Below are positions 30,244 to 37,373 of a stretch of 46,360 nucleotides of DNA, in pieces. Origin of the DNA: a virus; IMG/VR virus record IMGVR_UViG_3300002143_000276, positions 1 to 46,360 of that record; one strand, given 5' to 3'. Within the stretch, counting starts at the first letter, position 1. Every line of letters begins with the position of its first letter. Both the position numbers and the translations under genes were made by a program. The notes below the pieces were generated by a model, which did not search any database, had not been told where the DNA came from, and saw only the letters and a list, made by a program, of their open reading frames with translations.

Positions 30244-30776
30244 TCTTCAATATTTCTTTGTTCGTCTTCATCGCACTCGTCGATCACGCTTCTTAGCATT
30301 TTTTCGACAAGCTCGTTAAGAGTAAGATCATGCTCGTGAGCCATCTTCATCAGGTTGAACATAAGATCCTGCTCTAGATCTAGCTGCACTTGAACTCGAG
30401 TATCGTAATCTTCGTCGTTGGCGATCGCGATTGCCTTCTCGAGGAAATCGTCATCGACTTCTAGATCGGTCCAATCGACACCTTCCCAAGCTTCGTCCTC
30501 TACTCCACGCCGAGTCATCTCTTCCTTATAGGCATCCACATACTCGGGATTCATCATGCGATACGCTCGATCGTTCTTCATGTCGCATACCGAGACTTCG
30601 TAGACTTCCTGTGTCTTTGTGTTGAATACGATCGAGAATGAAGTTCCATCCTGCTTACCGTCCCAACTATCGAGTTGATATGTTTCGAAACACTTGCCAA
30701 AGCAAGTCCAGCCATATTCACTACCCTCGGTGACTCGATAATCTACGAGCTCCATCCATTCCTTCATAGTAATCAT
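30240..30776 (-). CDS. Conserved phage protein with possible ribbon-helix-helix end
   Basis: 178 aa. KEWMELVDYRVTEGSEYGWTCFG, SFSIVFNTKTQEVYEVSVCD and AYRMMNPEYV are typical of a phage family; the C-terminal HDLTLNELVEKMLRSVI resembles ribbon-helix-helix segments. AAGGA nine nt before ATG 30776. Possibly regulatory. Confidence 0.78.
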   Translation of the reverse strand: MITMKEWMELVDYRVTEGSEYGWTCFGKCFETYQLDSWDGKQDGTSFSIVFNTKTQEVYEVSVCDMKNDRAYRMMNPEYVDAYKEEMTRRGVEDEAWEGVDWTDLEVDDDFLEKAIAIANDEDYDTRVQVQLDLEQDLMFNLMKMAHEHDLTLNELVEKMLRSVIDECDEDEQRNIEE

Positions 30777-31186
30777 TGTTCTTTTCCTTTTTGACGAACA
30801 TTTCTACACGATTCACATTCGGTGCGAACCCAACCATCACCTTGTGTACTTCCAGGATTTCCACAACCTTCACATATACGACCCGATAACGATTCTGCTA
30901 GTGATACCATTCCATCGATACGCTCGTCGCCACCGCTGTAGTAGAATCGTAGCGTGCCGAATTTTTCTTTTACTTGGTCGAGTGTTACCTGACGGACATT
31001 TTGTTTTTCTTTGTTTTGCCAATCGATGTGACTTTGGATATTACCCATCAGCGTTTCGATCAGAGGAAACCACCCATCACCACATTCGAAACCCCAGCAC
31101 ATACATGTTTCCTGCATATCCTTGCCACGATTGACCATCATCTTTGGATATGCCTTACACAGGTATTCGTCGTTTTCTTTTTTCAT
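30773..31186 (-). CDS. Conserved phage protein with zinc-ribbon C-terminus
   Basis: 137 aa. DEYLCKAYPKMMVNRGKDMQETCMCWGFECGDGWFPLI, KEKFGTLRFYYSGGDERI, then CEGCGNPG and CESC as a zinc site. The family is widespread in phages, function unknown. Confidence 0.82.
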   Translation of the reverse strand: MKKENDEYLCKAYPKMMVNRGKDMQETCMCWGFECGDGWFPLIETLMGNIQSHIDWQNKEKQNVRQVTLDQVKEKFGTLRFYYSGGDERIDGMVSLAESLSGRICEGCGNPGSTQGDGWVRTECESCRNVRQKGKEQ

Positions 31187-31437
31187 TTAATTTCGTCCGA
31201 CGTTTCTGTAAAGTCTTTGATAAGTAGATCGAGTGCTTTGATTCTAAGCATGTTCCCCGTTACATCTTCGGGATGAAGCCAAACACCCTTAGTATTATCT
31301 TCGGTCTTTGGATTCTTTTTCCAGCGCGCCAATTCATTTTTAAGATTTGCGCGATAGTCTTTTAGGTTCATACTAGTAATGCGATCAGCGGTCTCGCCGT
31401 CGATCCATTGATAGAGTTTATGCTTCTCTTTGCTCAT
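31183..31437 (-). CDS. Hypothetical protein
   Basis: 84 aa from ATG 31437 (GGAG upstream). Helical: KLYQWIDGETADRITSMNLKDY, MLRIKALDLLIKDF. Not recognised. Confidence 0.68.
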   Translation of the reverse strand: MSKEKHKLYQWIDGETADRITSMNLKDYRANLKNELARWKKNPKTEDNTKGVWLHPEDVTGNMLRIKALDLLIKDFTETSDEIK

Positions 31438-31439
31438 TT

Positions 31440-31805
31440 TTAACTCCAAGTCCGATGACGTTCAGCTACATGCTCAAGTCCATCATATTCATGAATATAC
31501 CAGTCAACGTTATCGGGAACTTCTACGATCTTAAGATCTGCAGCCCAACCAAATGATGCTTCACCCATTTCTTCGATTACTGCGATTAAGTCTGCATCAG
31601 TACGATCCTCGCGATAATCATATGAAGATAAGCATGCGTCATCTTCACCTGCTTGACCTGCCTTCCAATAATCGAATTCATTACCTACAAAGTTGTGTTT
31701 TGCTGGTGTTTTTTCGTACGCAACATTTTTGCGTCGAAGCACTTCTTCAAAAGCCGCACTTGAAATATCAAACCCACCGAAACACGTGTTAATCACTACT
31801 TTCAT
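31440..31805 (-). CDS. Conserved phage protein (INTCFGGF family)
   Basis: 121 aa from ATG 31805, eight nt behind AGGAG; ATG 31811 is too close to it. VVINTCFGGFDISSAAFEEV, ADLIAVIEEMGEASFGWAADLKIVEVP and DVDWYIHEYDGLEHV-type ending (WYIHEYDGLEHVAERHRTW): a very widespread phage family without known function. Confidence 0.82.
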   Translation of the reverse strand: MKVVINTCFGGFDISSAAFEEVLRRKNVAYEKTPAKHNFVGNEFDYWKAGQAGEDDACLSSYDYREDRTDADLIAVIEEMGEASFGWAADLKIVEVPDNVDWYIHEYDGLEHVAERHRTWS

Positions 31806-31810
31806 TATCA

Positions 31811-31975
31811 TTACTCCTGGACTTCGTATTCAAAAACTTCAACATCATCGAAGCCGCCGCTTGCGGCCAATTTAGCACACACCGCATCAGCACGTTCCTT
31901 AGAAGCATATATCGCCTCAGGCTCAGATGAACAGTCTTCATTGTTCCATGAACCTACCACAGCATAAACTTTCAT
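31811..31975 (-). CDS. Small phage protein
   Basis: 54 aa from ATG 31975 (TAATG junction). MKVYAVVGSWNNEDCSSEPEAIY with ASKERADAVCAKLAA: a short alpha/beta fold seen in many phage hypotheticals. Confidence 0.72.
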   Translation of the reverse strand: MKVYAVVGSWNNEDCSSEPEAIYASKERADAVCAKLAASGGFDDVEVFEYEVQE

Positions 31976-32352
31976 TATGCAACCTTCCGAAAATAACCAT
32001 AAGGAAGACCTACTGTATAGCATAGGTATTCATCGTCACCATTAGTATTTTCTGCGTCATGAATCCAACGTAGCGCCGTGGCACGATCACCAGCGCCAGA
32101 GATAATGATGGTTTGAATACGAGCTTCAAAGTCCATAGTCGCTTGAGCTTCCTGCACACAGCGATTAGCTTCTTCACGCTGAATTTCTCTGCTGAGCGAT
32201 TCGAATTCGTTTTCAAAATCGGCTTCGGTCCAAGAGGAAGTGTCGATACCACGAGGACGAACACCGTAGGCATCCTTATACATGTCCCAGAATGTGCAAG
32301 CATGCTGCTCGAGAATACTCATTTCTTCCCAGCTTTTGAATTCGTTGCTCAT
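31975..32352 (-). CDS. Conserved phage protein (AYGVRPRG family)
   Basis: 125 aa from ATG 32352 with AAAGGAAC upstream. HACTFWDMYKDAYGVRPRGIDTS and WTEADFENEFESL are typical of a common phage family; function unknown. The in-frame MEKGTK upstream lies in the promoter leader and is also present in front of another gene (33484). Confidence 0.8.
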   Translation of the reverse strand: MSNEFKSWEEMSILEQHACTFWDMYKDAYGVRPRGIDTSSWTEADFENEFESLSREIQREEANRCVQEAQATMDFEARIQTIIISGAGDRATALRWIHDAENTNGDDEYLCYTVGLPYGYFRKVA

Positions 32353-32381
32353 TTTTGTTCCTTTTTCCATTTGATATAGCT

Positions 32382-32411
32382 ATTATACTATAAAGACGAA
32401 TTAAAGTACAC
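32382..32411 (-). promoter_or_regulatory. Early promoter (GTGTAC-N18-TATAAT)
   Basis: GTGTAC 32411-32406, TATAAT 32387-32382; -35 lies inside the 3' end of the next gene. Confidence 0.85.
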
Positions 32412-32595
32412 CGCTTTTTTCAGCATGAAAGCACAAATATTGGCGCACTTGATTCGGATCTTCGTGCCAGGTGTTCTCCGGCGTCTCTAGTGCAAAAGCG
32501 TAATTAGGACTATTCCACCAACGCGCTGCAAACTCATGAGATCCTACTATTCTTTGCACGATGGCATCAGCTTCTTGTTTTGTAAAGACTACCAT
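32401..32595 (-). CDS. Small protein with MbcA/ParS-like C-terminal pattern
   Basis: 64 aa. AARWWNSPNYAFALETPENTWHEDPNQVRQYL matches the W..sPN.af...TP....D...V..YL pattern of MbcA/ParS/Xre-type antitoxin C-termini, but nothing like a partner toxin is seen. Overlaps the upstream gene by 7 nt. Confidence 0.7.
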   Translation of the reverse strand: MVVFTKQEADAIVQRIVGSHEFAARWWNSPNYAFALETPENTWHEDPNQVRQYLCFHAEKSGVL

Positions 32596-32876
32596 TCGCG
32601 TCTTTCCCAGATGTAAACATCAATGCGCTGCGCATCTTCTAGTTTAATAGACTTAATCCACTGATTGCGATACTTACTAGCTGCAGGATTGTTTTTCCCA
32701 AGACGCGCTTTAAGACATACACGATAAGTTATAAGCTTTTTATTGCCAGTACGTTTTGCGTTATCACGAATAAAAGTATTTGTAATCGCAATTGCTTTAC
32801 GAACACGTTCGATTTCTTGCATTTCGCTGACACACAATACGTCCGCTGTAAACAAATAAGATGAACTTTTACGCAT
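32589..32876 (-). CDS. Hypothetical protein
   Basis: 95 aa, basic. EIERVRKAIAITNTFIRDNAKR, TYRVCLKARLGKNN, IDVYIWERREW. Not recognised. Confidence 0.68.
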   Translation of the reverse strand: MRKSSSYLFTADVLCVSEMQEIERVRKAIAITNTFIRDNAKRTGNKKLITYRVCLKARLGKNNPAASKYRNQWIKSIKLEDAQRIDVYIWERREW

Positions 32877-32878
32877 GA

Positions 32879-33148
32879 TTAAGCCTTCATCGCAATTTTA
32901 CGAACTGGGCCTTTCCACTTGGGAACCTTAGGCTGAGGAAAAGCACTAAAATCATATGCTGCACCACCAGCACCTACGTTTTTACGGGGACGACCACGTC
33001 CTTTTTTCGCTACTTCAAACGTTTGAGCTTCTGCGCCTTCTTCGGCAAGACGACCAGAGTAAGCACCTTCGCCAGGTTCGTGGCGAATAACGCCGGGGCT
33101 AACAAAAAAGATTGTGCCACCGGTTGAAGATTGTGCAGTTTTCATCAT
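32879..33148 (-). CDS. Small protein with AT-hook-like motif
   Basis: 89 aa from ATG 33148 (AAAGGAAATAAATTT). Centre KKGRGRPRKN is an AT-hook-like minor-groove binding motif; flanks are Gly/Ala- and Pro-rich, ending PVRKIAMKA. Possible DNA-binding early protein. Confidence 0.68.
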   Translation of the reverse strand: MMKTAQSSTGGTIFFVSPGVIRHEPGEGAYSGRLAEEGAEAQTFEVAKKGRGRPRKNVGAGGAAYDFSAFPQPKVPKWKGPVRKIAMKA

Positions 33149-33180
33149 AAATTTATTTCCTTTTTTCACTTTATATAGCT

Positions 33181-33210
33181 ATTATACACCAATTACGAAT
33201 TAATGTACAC
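33181..33210 (-). promoter_or_regulatory. Early promoter (GTGTAC-N18-TATAAT)
   Basis: GTGTAC 33210-33205, TATAAT 33186-33181; spacer slightly different (ATTGGTG side). Confidence 0.82.
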
Positions 33211-33217
33211 CGTTATT

Positions 33218-33484
33218 TTATACTCGTGTAAGCATACTTGCTGGTACGAGAAACCGTCCAAGGTTGCTTTCCACAACTACTTTCGTACGCTTCACTTCAA
33301 GAACTTTACCAGATACTGATCCACGTTTTTGCGACATGTATTTCACCGAATCACCGGCGTTAAACTCGAACACCGCACATCGATTTTGAGTACGCTGTTT
33401 TTCTTTGACGATCGCTATGATCTGACGATTCATCTTTATGAGATCTTGCGTAGTCATTGCATTCATTTGAGTTACTGTCAACAT
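33218..33484 (-). CDS. Small protein with KOW/SH3-like domain
   Basis: 88 aa from ATG 33484 (AAAGGAACGAAA). N-terminal helix LIKMNRQIIAIVKEKQ, then AGDSVKYMSQKRGSVSGKVLEV with TKVVVESNLG: the strand-loop pattern of a KOW/SH3 barrel. Possibly binds RNA or ribosomes. Confidence 0.7.
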   Translation of the reverse strand: MLTVTQMNAMTTQDLIKMNRQIIAIVKEKQRTQNRCAVFEFNAGDSVKYMSQKRGSVSGKVLEVKRTKVVVESNLGRFLVPASMLTRV

Positions 33485-33513
33485 TTTCGTTCCTTTTTCC
33501 ATTTGATAGAATA

Positions 33514-33543
33514 ATTATACCATAACGTCTAATTAAAGTACAC
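33514..33543 (-). promoter_or_regulatory. Early promoter (GTGTAC-N18-TATAAT)
   Basis: GTGTAC 33543-33538, TATAAT 33519-33514; leader of 29 nt with the shared ATCAAATGGAAAAAGGA block. Confidence 0.85.
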
Positions 33544-33554
33544 CGTTATTTTAA

Positions 33555-33863
33555 TTAATCTCCCGAGTCAATTTCATGAGATGACATACAATGTACGCAG
33601 GTGTAACGAGTCAGGCAACGCCCTATGGTTACACCTTTATATTCATGCTTACATGGAGTTCCATCTTCACGGAGAGGCACCTGACCGCACGGGCTACCAT
33701 ACATCATTTGCCCACCGCAATTGTTACAGCGAAGAGTGTCGGTTACTTTATCGTATCCAGCATATACGTGTTTGTAAGGGTCATTGCCAGCTGGTGTACG
33801 ACCTGATCCGTTACATACGGGACAAATCCCGTGCCCTTTTTTGATTTCAATTTGATTTTCCAT
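33555..33863 (-). CDS. Zinc-finger protein (DnaJ-type Cys motifs), leaderless
   Basis: 102 aa. GICPVCNGSGRTP is a DnaJ-like CxxCxGxG repeat, followed by CNNCGGQ, PCGQ, CKHEY, CLTRYTCVHC. No J domain. ATG 33863 is six nt after the -10 hexamer and has no Shine-Dalgarno sequence, so translation is probably leaderless. I recall similar proteins in many phages. Confidence 0.75.
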   Translation of the reverse strand: MENQIEIKKGHGICPVCNGSGRTPAGNDPYKHVYAGYDKVTDTLRCNNCGGQMMYGSPCGQVPLREDGTPCKHEYKGVTIGRCLTRYTCVHCMSSHEIDSGD

Positions 33864-33869
33864 AATAGT

Positions 33870-33899
33870 ATTATATCAAATTGACGATTTATTGTACAC
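33870..33899 (-). promoter_or_regulatory. Early promo­ter (GTGTAC-N18-TATAAT), leaderless start
   Basis: GTGTAC 33899-33894, TATAAT 33875-33870. Expected start point is ATG 33863. Confidence 0.85.
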
Positions 33900-33948
33900 C
33901 GTTTTGTGCGAAATGTCTAAGTTGTTGATTTATATAGGTTTAGTCAAT

Positions 33949-34004
33949 TATGTTCAAGTTTTCTCCATGTTCACTTTTCTTGAACATACGAAAAAAGTGA
34001 ACAT
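33949..34004. promoter_or_regulatory. Two mutually exclusive inverted repeats, attenuator-like
   Basis: ATGTTCACTTTT (33967-33978) pairs with AAAAGTGAACAT (33993-34004), and TATGTTCAAG (33949-33958) pairs with CTTGAACATA (33979-33988); the second pair uses the loop of the first. They lie directly behind the stop of the gene at 34004 and before the promoter at 33899. A variant of the repeat motif TAAGTTGTTGATTTATA is at 33917-33933. Confidence 0.7.
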
Positions 34005-34291
34005 CAGTCTTCAGCTATTGTCCATACGTCTCCAGCGGCTACGAATTGGTTTTTCTTAAGTGCTGGCTTTTCAACAAATATTTGTGGAGCTACAGGCTCA
34101 TCAGTTTCATCGAAGTTAAGATTCCACGCTATCTCCTGTCCTTTTGCTGTGTTGAGCATACGATCTCGCATCTTTTCTCTGTACTCTTGATCGCGCCCTT
34201 TGTTAGAACATATCTTTGAGCAAAACACTCCCTTCTTACGATGCTTAATCGCACAGGTTGGACACTCTTTTTCTCTATAGACTCCCGGCAT
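34004..34291 (-). CDS. Small zinc-finger phage protein
   Basis: 95 aa. YREKECPTCAIKHRKKGVFCSKICSNKGR is a treble-clef type Cys motif common in phage proteins (MPGVY...CP.C...H...FC...CSN). Acidic C-terminus. The gene is the last minus gene before the plus-strand cassette. Function unknown. Confidence 0.75.
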   Translation of the reverse strand: MPGVYREKECPTCAIKHRKKGVFCSKICSNKGRDQEYREKMRDRMLNTAKGQEIAWNLNFDETDEPVAPQIFVEKPALKKNQFVAAGDVWTIAED

Positions 34292-34311
34292 AGCATATTA
34301 GTTTGGCTGAA

Positions 34312-34319
34312 TATAAATA
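34312..34319 (+). promoter_or_regulatory. T4-type late promoter of the Fe-S/lipase cassette
   Basis: Exact TATAAATA in the divergent gap, followed after 16 nt by AAGGAGG and ATG 34348. Confidence 0.75.
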
Positions 34320-34347
34320 TCTATATCAAGTATTAAGGAGGTATCAT

Positions 34348-34614
34348 ATGTCATTAGAAATAAATGAAAAAACAGAAATCACGATTCCAGTAAAAACGTT
34401 GATATCTATTGTTGCTTGTTTATTAGTGGCATCATGGTATGTTTTTACTACGCAAAATAAAATTGCAGATTTAGAACATACTGTTAAATTGCAGGATGAA
34501 AGATTTCTTAGTTATACGAATCAGCCCGGCCGTGAACACCTCGAGGTGCAACTAATAAAAAGAGATCTCGAATATGTTCGTAAAGAAATTGAATCATTAA
34601 AAGGCAAAAAATAA
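34348..34614 (+). CDS. Membrane-anchored coiled-coil phage protein
   Basis: 88 aa from ATG 34348 (AAGGAGG). Short cytoplasmic N-terminus (SLEINEKTEITIPVK), one membrane helix (TLISIVACLLVASWYVF), then a coiled coil to the end. The topology is that of inner-membrane spanin subunits; a lipoprotein gene (36747) could be the partner. I also recall it as a conserved phage hypothetical. The lysis role is inference. Confidence 0.7.
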   Translation: MSLEINEKTEITIPVKTLISIVACLLVASWYVFTTQNKIADLEHTVKLQDERFLSYTNQPGREHLEVQLIKRDLEYVRKEIESLKGKK

Positions 34615-35003
34615 TGGCGTATAGCGATAAAGTATTAGATCACTATGAGAACCCACGTAATGTAGGTTCTCTAGATAAAGATGATTTATCAGTTGGCACT
34701 GGCATGGTTGGCGCGCCAGCATGTGGTGATGTGATGAAACTACAAATAAAGGTAGATGAAGATGGTATTATTAGAGATGCTAAGTTCAAGACATATGGCT
34801 GCGGTTCAGCAATCGCCAGTTCGTCGCTGGTTACAGAGTGGGTTAAGGGTATGCATATTGATGCTGCTGCTAACTTACGCAACAGTCAAATCGCTGAAGA
34901 ACTAGCACTACCTCCAGTTAAGATTCATTGCTCTATACTCGCTGAAGACGCAATTAAAGCAGCGATACATAATTACAAAGAAAAACATGATTTCGTTAAC
35001 TGA
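34614..35003 (+). CDS. iscU: IscU-type Fe-S cluster scaffold
   Basis: 129 aa, full length. Cluster ligands Cys37 and Asp39 (GAPACGDV), Cys63 (YGCGSAIASSS), His105 and Cys106 (KIHCSILAEDAIKAAI), and the HscA-binding LPPVK at 99-103. Almost the sequence of a proteobacterial IscU, so a recent host acquisition is likely. It assembles 2Fe-2S/4Fe-4S clusters with IscS from the host. The start overlaps the previous stop (TAATG). Followed by IscA. Confidence 0.96.
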   Translation: MAYSDKVLDHYENPRNVGSLDKDDLSVGTGMVGAPACGDVMKLQIKVDEDGIIRDAKFKTYGCGSAIASSSLVTEWVKGMHIDAAANLRNSQIAEELALPPVKIHCSILAEDAIKAAIHNYKEKHDFVN

Positions 35004-35313
35004 AAAGGCATACGATAAAATCAAAGCTCAACTTCAGAAAAGAGGTAAGGGTATTGGCATTAAGCTCGGCGTAAAGACTACTGGTTGTAGTGGGCTTGCA
35101 TATACTATGGAATACGTCGATAAATATGAGGATGAAGTCGGTGTAATTAATTATTCTCAAAAAGATTTTGTCATGTTAGTAGATGCTAAATCAGAATTAT
35201 ACTTAAACGGATTGACCATGGATTGGGTTCGTAATGGACTTAATGAAGGATTCGATTTTAAAAATCCAAATGAAAAAGATCGATGTGGTTGCGGAGAAAG
35301 TTTTAGAATATAA
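34987..35313 (+). CDS. iscA: IscA-type Fe-S carrier
   Basis: 108 aa. A-type carrier with ligands Cys34 (TTGCSGLAYTMEYVD) and Cys100/Cys102 (CGCGESF). Transfers clusters from IscU to client proteins. Overlaps the end of iscU by 17 nt. Confidence 0.95.
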   Translation: MISLTEKAYDKIKAQLQKRGKGIGIKLGVKTTGCSGLAYTMEYVDKYEDEVGVINYSQKDFVMLVDAKSELYLNGLTMDWVRNGLNEGFDFKNPNEKDRCGCGESFRI

Positions 35314-35327
35314 CAAAGGAAAATGAT

Positions 35328-36224
35328 ATGGGATTCAATCCGTTTAGCAAAAAAAGCTGGGACAAAGCAGTTGACGATACAAAGAAAGCTGTAGTTGATC
35401 CAGTAGTAGATACTGCAAAGCAGGCTGCTGATGCTGCTGCTAAAGTTGCTGCAGACGCGCAGCGTCTAGCAGAACAACAAGCCGCTGAAGCAAAAAGAGT
35501 TGCTGATGCTGCTGCAAAAGCAACTGCAGACGCTGCAGCTAAAACAGCGAAAGCAGCAACTGATACTATAAACACAATTAATAAAACTGTTGTTAGTACT
35601 GCTGGACAAGCAAAGGTTGCTGTAACGAAAAGTGCAATGGCTACTGCCAAAGTTGCCGATGCTGCAATGAATGATATTGAAGCAGGTAGTAAACTTGCAG
35701 TCAAAGGTCTTGAGCAAGGTGCTTATGCCGTTAAAGACGCAGGTGAACTTATTGCAGCATGGGCAGAAGCAAATTATTGCCAGATTGGCGTTAGCGTTGC
35801 GCTAGGTTCAATCTTTGCAGCATTGCTATATCGTCCAGAACCTAGTAGCGTGGCAACAACTACTGCTGCTACTGCTCCATTAAGTGCTACAGCTATTCTT
35901 TATCTTGCAGCTAAAGAAACTGTTGGCGCGGTTGCATTAGGTACTGCATGTGATTTGACGGCGAAGGCGTTTGTTGAATTAATTTGGATCGCACCAGATG
36001 TTCGCAAAGCAATTGGCAACTCTAATAAACAAATCTTAACAGATGGCATTGCTTTTACGTTATGTAAGAGCATTGATGTTGCTGCAGGTGCTATGGTTAT
36101 ACCACAAAGTTGTGCAGCAGTAGTAGCAGGTATTGTAACAACATTAGTAGCACAATTGGCATGTGAGCGTACATTACCAAATGGTGCTCGTGAATGGGCA
36201 ACAACCGGAGCAAGTGGTCTATAA
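35328..36224 (+). CDS. Ala-rich coiled-coil and membrane protein between iscA and erpA
   Basis: 298 aa. Residues 10-130 form a long Ala/Lys coiled coil ([20 protein letters not shown] and similar); the C-terminal half has hydrophobic segments ([33 protein letters not shown]) with four Cys. AAAGGAAAATG-type site before ATG 35328. TolA/colicin-like in composition; pore-forming, lysis or injection-related roles are possible. The position between two Fe-S genes is unexpected. Not recognised. Confidence 0.72.
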   Translation: MGFNPFSKKSWDKAVDDTKKAVVDPVVDTAKQAADAAAKVAADAQRLAEQQAAEAKRVADAAAKATADAAAKTAKAATDTINTINKTVVSTAGQAKVAVTKSAMATAKVADAAMNDIEAGSKLAVKGLEQGAYAVKDAGELIAAWAEANYCQIGVSVALGSIFAALLYRPEPSSVATTTAATAPLSATAILYLAAKETVGAVALGTACDLTAKAFVELIWIAPDVRKAIGNSNKQILTDGIAFTLCKSIDVAAGAMVIPQSCAAVVAGIVTTLVAQLACERTLPNGAREWATTGASGL

Positions 36225-36225
36225 T

Positions 36226-36549
36226 ATGATAACAATAACAGAATCTGCAAAGACAAAAATTCTAGATCTTCTTGCAGAAGAAAATAATCCCGACTTATTT
36301 TTAAGAACATTCGTTCAAGGCGGAGGATGTAGCGGAATGACTTATGGATTTACATTTGATGAAATAATTAATGAAGATGATTTCCAAATGCCAATGGCAG
36401 AATCAAAGATACTGATAGATGCTATGAGTATGCAATACTTAACGGGAGCCACTGTTGACTATAAGGAAGATCTCGAAGGTTCACAGTTTATCATATCAAA
36501 TCCAAATGCTCAATCAACATGCGGTTGTGGCAGTTCGTTTAGCGTATGA
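36226..36549 (+). CDS. erpA: ErpA-type Fe-S cluster insertion protein
   Basis: 107 aa from ATG 36226. [20 protein letters not shown] (Cys35), [19 protein letters not shown], and CGCGSSFSV (Cys99, Cys101). The full ErpA signature of proteobacteria. Delivers 4Fe-4S clusters to late apoproteins. Starts one nt after the previous stop. Confidence 0.95.
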   Translation: MITITESAKTKILDLLAEENNPDLFLRTFVQGGGCSGMTYGFTFDEIINEDDFQMPMAESKILIDAMSMQYLTGATVDYKEDLEGSQFIISNPNAQSTCGCGSSFSV

Positions 36550-36552
36550 TTA

Positions 36553-36750
36553 ATGCAAATCCATCAGCCTAAAATTATCTTAATAACAGATTTAATAGAT
36601 AGTAGAAAGCGCAAGGAAGAAGAGCTTGCATTTTATAACGTCGAGTTAAAAAAACTTATAGAAAAAATGCGGTTTGTACAATTAGAGATAAGATTAACTA
36701 ATGACATCATTCATATGATAGAACATGAAAAGGTAAAAGAAATAAAATGA
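36553..36750 (+). CDS. Conserved small coiled-coil phage protein
   Basis: 65 aa. DLIDSRKRKEEELAFYNVELKKLIEKM forms a coiled coil, ending LTNDIIHMIEHEKVKEIK. A pattern known from other T4-like phages. ATG 36553 is four nt after erpA; the end overlaps the lipoprotein start by 4 nt. Confidence 0.72.
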   Translation: MQIHQPKIILITDLIDSRKRKEEELAFYNVELKKLIEKMRFVQLEIRLTNDIIHMIEHEKVKEIK

Positions 36751-37109
36751 AAAAACTTTTATTAATATTAGCAATAACAACTCTCGGTGGTTGTTCTACA
36801 ATAAAGAACTTATGGGATGCATACCCAAGAGATCATGATCCAGTTATGTTACACCAATTGGTTTCTGTTAAAATCGCAGTAGAGAAATTAAATTGCGACG
36901 ATAAGAACTGGACAGACGCTGAGAATAAAATTCAACATCTTAAAATATATTCTGATCTAAGAGGAGATCCTCAAGCAAAATCTATTTCTCAATTAGAAAC
37001 AGCTGTAGCAAAAGCTAAAGAATCTGATAAGAAATTATTTTGCGAATCTGTTATTAAAGTTCAAAAAACTAGAATAGATGTTATTACAGAAGCTTGGGGA
37101 GGAAGATAA
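36747..37109 (+). CDS. Phage lipoprotein
   Basis: 120 aa. Signal peptide MKKLLLILAITTLGGCST with lipobox LGGC (Cys16), so an outer or inner membrane lipoprotein. The mature part is charged, helical with two more Cys (LNCDDKNW, LFCESV). Possibly the outer-membrane partner of a spanin pair. Not otherwise recognised. Confidence 0.8.
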   Translation: MKKLLLILAITTLGGCSTIKNLWDAYPRDHDPVMLHQLVSVKIAVEKLNCDDKNWTDAENKIQHLKIYSDLRGDPQAKSISQLETAVAKAKESDKKLFCESVIKVQKTRIDVITEAWGGR

Positions 37110-37340
37110 ATGTTAGATAAACTTAGAGAAGCGGTAGGTGCTGGTGGTCCTGCAGCAGTACTAGCATCTGAACTTATAGAATTACGCCAACAATACGTCG
37201 ATCAAAAATTAACATTAGAAGAGTATCAATTTTTGACAGATGAAATAGCATCTGTTCGTGCTTCTCAAGAACTTGCATCTGACGAAGCAGCAATGCGATT
37301 TATAATCACTGCAGCTAATGCGCTGTCTATGATTGTGTAA
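37110..37340 (+). CDS. Small conserved helical protein
   Basis: 76 aa directly after the lipoprotein stop. ASELIELRQQYVDQKLTLEEYQFLTDEI looks like a short helical phage protein (hub/chaperone style). No assignment. Confidence 0.68.
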   Translation: MLDKLREAVGAGGPAAVLASELIELRQQYVDQKLTLEEYQFLTDEIASVRASQELASDEAAMRFIITAANALSMIV

Positions 37341-37373
37341 TGAATTTTATAAATGAACTTATAGGAGTTAACC

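Noticed and set aside
35303-35717. Two minus-strand frames opposite the Ala-rich gene
   Set aside because: Product of the repetitive Ala codons on the other strand; no start signals.
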